DNA of 64,000 nucleotides from Rotaria macrura. Taxonomy: Eukaryota; Rotifera; Eurotatoria; Philodinida; Philodinidae. The position numbers and the translations under genes are program-made. Below the pieces are notes generated by a model, which was not told where the DNA came from, did not search any database, and saw nothing but the letters and a program-made list of their open reading frames with translations. The stretch is from contig OENT01000702.1 in NCBI GenBank assembly GCA_900239685.1, positions 19,800 through 83,799 on the forward strand, in the 5' to 3' direction. This document shows, one piece after another, positions 57,582 through 64,000 of the stretch (position 1 is the first letter of the stretch; each line of letters begins with the position of its first letter).

Positions 57582-58570
57582 GTTTGAAAGAAACAATTAT
57601 TTGATAGTATATGATTGATTTTAGTCGAAGATATTCTCTATAATGAAATTAAAGCTGATCAATGAAATAAATGAGTCATGTGAAAACCAGATACAAAGTT
57701 TTCAAAGGAAATTTCTCGTACAGGAGCTTTTTGTTTATTTGTTTATTAATCTCGTTGTCCTGTCATTGTTTAACTTAACTATTCAATCATAACTGTTTAT
57801 GTCCTTCGATACTTATATGGTTATAGATGGCGTCCATTGTGTCCGTAAAAGATTGACATCTACCCTATAGATTTACATATATATGCATATCCACTGTTTT
57901 AACAGTAAAACACCACAAGCAACAGCAAAGTACTTAAAGGGTCCTGAAGATTTTCGAAAAGTACAGTGTTTTTTACTTTATGAAAAAAACAACATACTAC
58001 CTGCAGGGTACTTTGTCAATTAAAAATGTATATACTTCGGTTTTTTGCTTCATTATTAAAATGATACTTGTTTTCCCCTTGTTTTCGTCTTATTTTAATA
58101 GATGTACATAGAGCTAAGAATTTGTTTTTGCTTTCTATTTTAATGAATTCGTCATTGAAAGGATTGAGACAGATAATAGCATTTATCGACCCATGAACTG
58201 GTTTCCTACCAACCACCTGAATCACATAGCGATTGTAAGTAGTTGATGATTGAGATTGAAATTTTAATATCAAAATGGGAATACCATGATTAAATTTAAG
58301 AAATATTTTGTAATCCGTAAACAGCTATCTTTACCTTCGACGTGTTCGATTTTGTTTATACTGTAACAAGCAATTTTAGTACACAAAAGTTGATATCGAA
58401 ATTTCATTCTGATTGAGTATTTTCAAGCTCTATACTAACCAAAGTGGCTGGTAAGAAAAACATACGTGTACCGATTCATATTCTCATAAAGCTCCTTTTC
58501 TTTTCCCATCTTTTTTAAGCGTATCTTTGTGTTTCTGAACTCACGCATATTAGCTTATGCTACGTTGATA
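57582..58570. other. Spacer upstream of PHRF1
   Basis: AT-rich; the presumed PHRF1 promoter lies just right of 57581. The minus-strand frame at 58016-58273 has no supporting feature. Confidence 0.4.
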
Positions 58571-59561
58571 GAGTAGAGTGGGGCAATTGCAGACGAAAAA
58601 AAGTACTTTTCACTTGTGACTGCCATAGCTCCATCAATTTTAGGTATTTTTTTCTGTTTTTTTTCGGACTGATAGCTGAATGTCAGCTCTATAACCTCAT
58701 GTAAAAATTATTAATAACAGACTATCCAAACTTGTTCAATCGCTTATTCTCTAGTAGGTTCTGCAAGTTTTCTGCAATTGCCCCACGTGGGGTAATTGCA
58801 GAAAACAAGCGTACAACGTGGGGTAATTGCAGATTCTCAGCTATTTTACATGCAACCACTAACTATCGGTTTTCTCACTACCTGAACAAGATTCTTTAGC
58901 AATTTTTTCACAAATAGATTGAGGCAATGATTATCCTCAAATGGTAAGAATCTTACGATAATATTCCTCAAGAAATTAGAATAACAATTGAAATAGTAAA
59001 TTGAAAATATTGAAAAAATGTCTGCAATTGCCCCACTTGGGGTAATTGCATACACAAGCAAAAGGAGTGGGGCAATTGCAGAAAGCCATGTAAAATGACT
59101 GGGAATATTCAAGAATGATGCGAATCAGTTTTTAATTAGTCTGTAGGTACTTTCAAAGTTTTTCGTGCTCCAAAAATTCTAAACCACGAATTTCTACTAA
59201 TGTAGATCAACTATCACGTTTTACTAGCATTTAAAGAAATATTACAAACAGAACATGTTTAAAATATANTTAATAACAGACTATCCAAACTTGTTCAATC
59301 GCTTATTCTCTAGTAGGTTCTGCAAGTTTTCTGCAATTGCCCCACGTGGGGTAATTGCAGAAAACTTGCAGAACCTACTAGAGAATAAGCGATTGAACAA
59401 GTTTGGATAGTCTGTTATTAATAATTTTTACATGAGGTTATAGAGCTGACATTCAGCTATCAGTCCGAAAAAAAACAGAAAAAAATACCTAAAATTGATG
59501 GAGCTATGGCAGTCACAAGTGAAAAGTACTTTTTTTCGTCTGCAATTGCCCCACTCTACTC
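58571..59561. mobile_element. 991-bp foldback element with 216-bp inverted arms and TA target duplication
   Basis: The terminus GAGTAGAGTGGGGCAATTGC at 58571 is repeated inverted at 59561, and both ends abut TA (58569-58570, 59562-59563). The arms, 58571-58786 and 59346-59561, are inverted copies of equal length. The motif GGGG(T/C)AATTGCAG and its complement recur inside at about 58773-58835 and 59022-59085, so the element is built of nested inverted units. A TA duplication points to Tc1/mariner-like mobilisation, but no transposase is present. The element holds the single N of the window (59269) and may be partly misassembled there. Confidence 0.82.
59270..59421. repeat. 152-bp near-perfect palindrome next to an N
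   Basis: The palindrome is centred on CACGTG at 59343-59348. The two halves match throughout except for a G/A difference in the AATTGCCCC motif. The left half also repeats 58711-58786 directly. The palindrome begins one base after the N at 59269. Confidence 0.88.
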
Positions 59562-61162
59562 TACCTCTTTTTTCTAGAACAAAAGTACCAAAAGATACTT
59601 AGTGAATAGAAATGAAGTACAAGTTTGCAATTTGTTTCAAATTTCATTTGAAAAACGAAATATGTATGTTATATAATTCATCGTAACAAAACATATCTAT
59701 TGTCGGCTGTATGTGTACGGTTCGTTGACGATAGAGGCAACCGTTCTCCTTTTCAATTGTCCTGATATTCTGAGTTTTGCTTTCGTTACAGATCAATTGA
59801 TATTCTTATTTAACCTTTTTATCGCAACAATAATATTATAGAACTGATTCGCGTTGTATTGGAAATGAATCATGTGCTACCCAGTTGATTCATTCTATTA
59901 ATAAATATTCTTGTCTCTGACTAGGTCTATTTTCGTTGTTATTGATAAGATGATGCACTACAAAAAGTAGAATATCAAATAATAATAATTCATTTCGTAT
60001 GTAAAAACCATTGTTCTCATAAACTTCAAATCAGAATCGGTAACTTCAGTGTTTCCTGATTCAGACTCCATCGTCTAATATGGATCTTGTGAATTACTCA
60101 TAGTAATGTAACCGAAGCTGCATGAGCATTCCTAACAGTCTTATGGTTAGTTACATATTGGATACAAAATAATAATGGCATAGTTCATCTTATTCGAAGA
60201 CAACTCGAGCGAAGTATATTCTTTAAAAATGTATTGTCAAATAAAATTTCATGACCTATTTCATATAATAGTTTTTCCAGTTTCTTATTACCACCTTAAA
60301 AATCTTTAAGACGAACTACCCATCCAATGTGGTTGATGTTTACACGTGTAGAATATCAAAATCATTTATCGTGAAATGGATACATCTGTTTATTTGTAAA
60401 TAGCGTTGCAATGGATGAACGATTTAAGACATAGTAGTAGAATAACACAAGTAAATTGTGTCACGTAGAGTACTTACTTGAGCGTATTTTAGGAATAATA
60501 ACAATAAATTGTCGATTATCAATCTACATGTATTTACTGTTTAATATTAGAAGAGTGGAAGTGTGTTAATTATGTACAAACAAAGATAGGCAAATCCAAC
60601 TTAGTTGAAAAAAGTTATGGAACCTAAAATTTCTTACAATCGATCTCTAATTTTTTCCGTGTACCTAGTGAATAACTAGAGCTTGATTGTAGAATAAGAA
60701 CTAATCGATTTCATAGTTTTCATATGAAAAGTCTGAACAGCAGTATATAGGATCTAGTCGTTTTCTATTAGACGATGCTGCTACATATTCATATAGTTTA
60801 AGATAAACAAATTTTATTCATGTCATACAAAGGGGAACAAAACAGGCATTTAAAAAATGATTCGACATTCACGTCGGCTCAATAGCAAATTTCAGTAACT
60901 TGGCATTATTGAACTCGTTTTACTGGAGGTTTTCATTTTCAATCAAAAATAGTACATCTAGGACTTAGTATGGTGGAGTAACAATCCTTTCATATCGTAA
61001 TTATTCATACAACTACATTCGAATGCCGTACTATTTCACTTACGTAAACTTTTGAATATTCATATTGGTTGTCTGTTTCGCCTTCCCATAAAATTATCCT
61101 CTATATTTAATATGACGATTATCGAGGCAGCTGTTACGATTTAGTGAATTTTATATGATTAT
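59562..61162. other. Gene-free spacer
   Basis: AT-rich sequence with no open frame of note, no repeat ends and no RNA gene recognised. Confidence 0.4.
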
Positions 61163-61280
61163 TTAGAAAAAATCTATAGTTGACAATCGAAGTTTAGTGG
61201 GAAAATAGGTCAGCATCACGAAATAGCTTGATGCTATTGCTAAAATAAATGTGAAAACTTCGGACTTAAGTCCGAGAGTT

Positions 61281-61828
61281 ATGTGTACTTCAAAAAGTGA
61301 ATGAGACAAATCAGTCATTCTAGAATGTGTGCACGGAAGAAGTATCCTGGTAAACCTTTTTTGGGAAACCCCAAAACTAGTGGTCATCTGAGACATATCT
61401 AGGCAATTTAGTTTCGGGATGCAGTTTTTGTGTATTTCGAGACCTTTTTTGGGCGATGTTCTTTTAGAAAGCTCGATTTGGTTCAAATCTAATATCAGAT
61501 TCGGAATCAACGTTAAAGACTGAGTCGATTTATATACGTTGTGGATAATTGTGAGAAAAAAGTTTTTTTTGAAAAAATCCCTGTACCCCACCTCAGGGAT
61601 TGCTTGGTGAAAAATGACAATTTTTTCGATAAAACAGCCATTTCTTGCCGGATCCTTCTCATCTTCGAACTCGATCGAGATATTGATGAGACAATTCTGT
61701 GCACAAAATTTCAGTTCAATCAAATGTATTTGTAAAGAGTTATCGTGTAAACGGGCGGCCCGACGGACGGCCGGACACACTGACCGATTCTAGAGTGTAC
61801 TCACTTTTTGAGTGCACAAAAAGGATGA
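61281..61828. mobile_element. Probable degenerate transposon relic
   Basis: The ends are imperfect inverted copies: TGTGTACTTCAAAAAGTGA near 61283 and TGTGCACTCAAAAAGTGA read inverted from about 61824. The right end contains a GC-rich ACGGACGGCCGG-type stretch (61751-61775), a pattern often seen at ends of animal DNA repeats. A 205-codon minus-strand open frame crosses it but has no known domain. No clear target duplication was found, so the boundaries are approximate. Confidence 0.4.
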
Positions 61829-62034
61829 TTATGAACGAGCAACCATCTAAAATGCTTGCTATTGTTATGTGAATCTATGTAATAAGATTACACAAAATAA
61901 TGATTCGGTTTCTCGATAATAAACGTGAAACGTTCGAATGTTTGCAATAGTTTTATTTTAGTATTCATAAGAAAATTAGAATGAATATTATTAAATCAAA
62001 GTAAAATCGAATTCGAATGTTCTCTATTGTTGGT

Positions 62035-62442
62035 TTAATTACGATGGTTCTTTGGATTGTCAGGTGAAGTAAGCCATTGATCAGCTGCTTTCTTGAATGC
62101 ATCCTTGTGATTTATTCCCGGTTGATCTTGCTTGATCCTAATAAGTGAAACTTGAAGAGATAATTTATTCGAAAAGCAAGATCTATGAACTGACTTTTTA
62201 ACTGTTTTTTTCATGTAAAGATTAAATTTACTGGGTACTTTTCTATTTTGTTTTTGTCCTTTATGACGACCTTGCTTTTTTAATAATGATGATGATGATG
62301 ATGATGATGGTGTTGTTGTTGAATTTGATTTTTTCTGTGGCTTCGATTTATTGTGCTTAGGTCCTCGTTTTTGATTGACTTTTTTTCGGCTCTGTGATTT
62401 TGGTTGATTCTTCTTCATTGATTGTGGTCGTTGTTTAGCCAT
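62035..62442 (-). CDS. Small basic nuclear protein with HMG/YABBY-like box
   Basis: Two exons, 62195-62442 and 62035-62137, with a 57-base intron (GTCAGT...TTAG). They give 116 residues. Reading through the intron also stays open, but splicing restores the expected box, SKFNLYMKKTVKKIKQDQPG followed by HKDAFKKAADQW and SPDNPKN. That spacing (PSxFNxYMK, HKDAFKxAAxxW) is the HMG-box-like fold shared by YABBY-type and related DNA-binding proteins. The N-terminal 65 residues are Lys/Arg/Gln-rich with a Ser run from (GAT)n, typical of a nuclear, DNA-binding protein. Likely acts as a non-specific or architectural DNA binder; this is inferred from fold and charge. No partner is visible next to it. 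Confidence 0.68.
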   Translation of the reverse strand: MAKQRPQSMKKNQPKSQSRKKVNQKRGPKHNKSKPQKKSNSTTTPSSSSSSSLLKKQGRHKGQKQNRKVPSKFNLYMKKTVKKSVHRSCFSNKLSLQVSLIRIKQDQPGINHKDAFKKAADQWLTSPDNPKNHRN

Positions 62443-64000
62443 AGGTTAACAATAGAGAAATAATAAGATAATATACTAACTAAATGTTTAGCGTATTGTT
62501 CCTTGTTTTTTCTTACAGTAGAGTTAAAACAAATCAGAAAAAATGAGTTTTATACTATGTGATTAAAATAGGATAATTAAAACGTGACGTATAAAAGCGC
62601 GAAATGAAACTCTTTTGATATTTTCTTAAATTGCATTGCGAAGAAAAACGTAATTCAATGTATGACAATTATTCGAAGACGAGTAGGTTAATTAAAAACA
62701 TCATCAGTACCATTGTGAAAAATCTTAGTACTAAAATATCTATTTAAGAAATGAAAAGAAGACAAACCTCATGCCGCATCAACCATTACGATATTTACAG
62801 AGTTCAAGCATTCCAATAGAAATGGTCTGTTTCATTAGTTTCCGATCTCATACGAAAAAATATATCGTAAACAATTATATAGTTCTCTGTATACGGTGAT
62901 CGGTTACGGTCGTGCTTGTTCGATCCGAGTGTAGGATCAAAAAAGCAGTGAACATCAATTTTTATTCAAACATGTGTATTTACATTGCGGTAGGCAAACA
63001 GAAAACTAGAACGATGTGGCCAGTTGGAAATCGTTTCAGATCGTCCAAAAGTCGGTGAAAAAGTAGAGTCCGTCTGTTAGATACACATTTAACAAAGCCT
63101 ATAGTAGTAAATTGGTAGAAGATTAGTCGAGTTTTCCGGTTGATTCCAGCCTTTTTTCAAAAATGAATCCCCGATTTTATCTTCTATGGTTCTGATTACG
63201 ACTCGGTATAACAGAAAGGAAACTGTAGTTCGAAAAATTTTTTATATCACAAAAGTCGAAAACATGTTCCAAATTTTTAAATAAAAAATAACGAAAAACC
63301 AAACTATCTCAAAAGCACAACTAATTAGATGAGACCGGCAAACAAAAACTGATTCACAAGGCTTAATTTCATCTCTGTAATGGGTTATCAATTCACTCAA
63401 ACAGTCTTTGACATCACCGTTATTTTCGATAGATGACGGAAACTGATAGTTTAAAGGACATTTTATTTATTTTGTCAAAAAAAAAGTTAAAATATTAATA
63501 TTATGAACAAAGAAAGGGGATCAAAGGCGAAGAAATTTTCAAATCGTGAACCGGCAAAGTTCCGGTCCCTAACAGCCCTGTAAACTAGTCCAGTTTGGCA
63601 CCAACTCTGATTATAGTCGTAAATCTATGTTGTATTGTATTTTTAATCGAAATATTAATTCAGTTATTAATGATCGAGAAACAATCGATACGAAAATGTC
63701 TCTGGGTTTGTTTTGTTATTAAAAATAAAATTGTTTATATTATTCTCTTTTTAAATGGCAGAAAGCTTCCAGTCATCAAGATTAGCAATCGATTAGTATG
63801 AATATTGAACTGATTGAAAAAGTTATAAATTTCCGTTGTTGTAATTATTAGAGTGAGTTTCTAACATAAACAATTATTTTAACATAGTTAATTTACGGTT
63901 CGACATAGTTTAAGAGTCATTTCGCGACAGGAACGACCAGTTTACACAGAGACTGTCCGGAGGTAAATTTTAGATTTTGAAATTTAGTATTTCGTTTGAT
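62443..64000. other. Right-hand spacer
   Basis: No gene could be supported. The open frame at 63595-63801 is short and AT-driven. The stretch from about 62880 to 63620 is slightly richer in G+C and could be old repeat sequence, but no terminal repeats or target duplication were found. Confidence 0.35.

Noticed and set aside
62880-63620. Possible transposon relic at the right edge
   Set aside because: Slight compositional shift only; no inverted ends, target duplication or coding remnant could be shown.

Overview
The window is AT-rich eukaryotic (animal) DNA with spliced genes. Most introns are about 45-80 bases (GT-AG, a few GC-AG), with a minority of 1-1.6 kb. Animal genes (heme/choline transporter FLVCR, Girdin/Daple CCDC88, PHRF1, a giant EGF-repeat protein) sit beside genes of non-metazoan character (a ParA/Soj-like ATPase, an intronless secreted GH99/GH71-like protein). 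That mixture and the short introns suggest a bdelloid rotifer (Rotaria/Adineta type); this is an inference, not proven here. No tRNA, rRNA or CRISPR was recognised.

Layout. 1-3418 (-): 3'-truncated FLVCR transporter, divergent from 4014-15812 (+), a complete 19-exon CCDC88 homologue. 17067-22035 (+): nine-exon secreted protein of unknown family, with an 872-bp hAT-type foldback MITE in its third-exon-side intron. 23703-32273 (-): 38-exon secreted protein with a Ly6/uPAR-like N terminus and about 38 EGF-like domains, built by recent internal duplication. 35954-37498 (-): ParA-like ATPase with four exons. 42751-44487 (-): intronless GH99-like secreted protein. 48015-49004 (-): intronless membrane-anchored alpha/beta hydrolase. 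50079-57581 (-): PHRF1 (RING, PHD, C-terminal helical domain), 19 exons. 58571-59561: 991-bp foldback element with TA target duplication, containing a single N and a 152-bp near-perfect palindrome. About 61.28-61.83 kb: probable degenerate transposon relic. 62035-62442 (-): small basic protein with an HMG/YABBY-like box.

The exon models were built by hand from splice consensus, reading-frame phase and homology. In FLVCR, CCDC88, the unknown secreted gene, the EGF gene, ParA and the HMG-like gene every exon joins in phase. PHRF1 has one unresolved junction. The genes do not form an operon or an obvious pathway. The most notable regional feature is 35.9-49.0 kb, where three genes that look foreign or intronless lie between ordinary animal genes and are separated by long gene-free stretches full of microsatellites.
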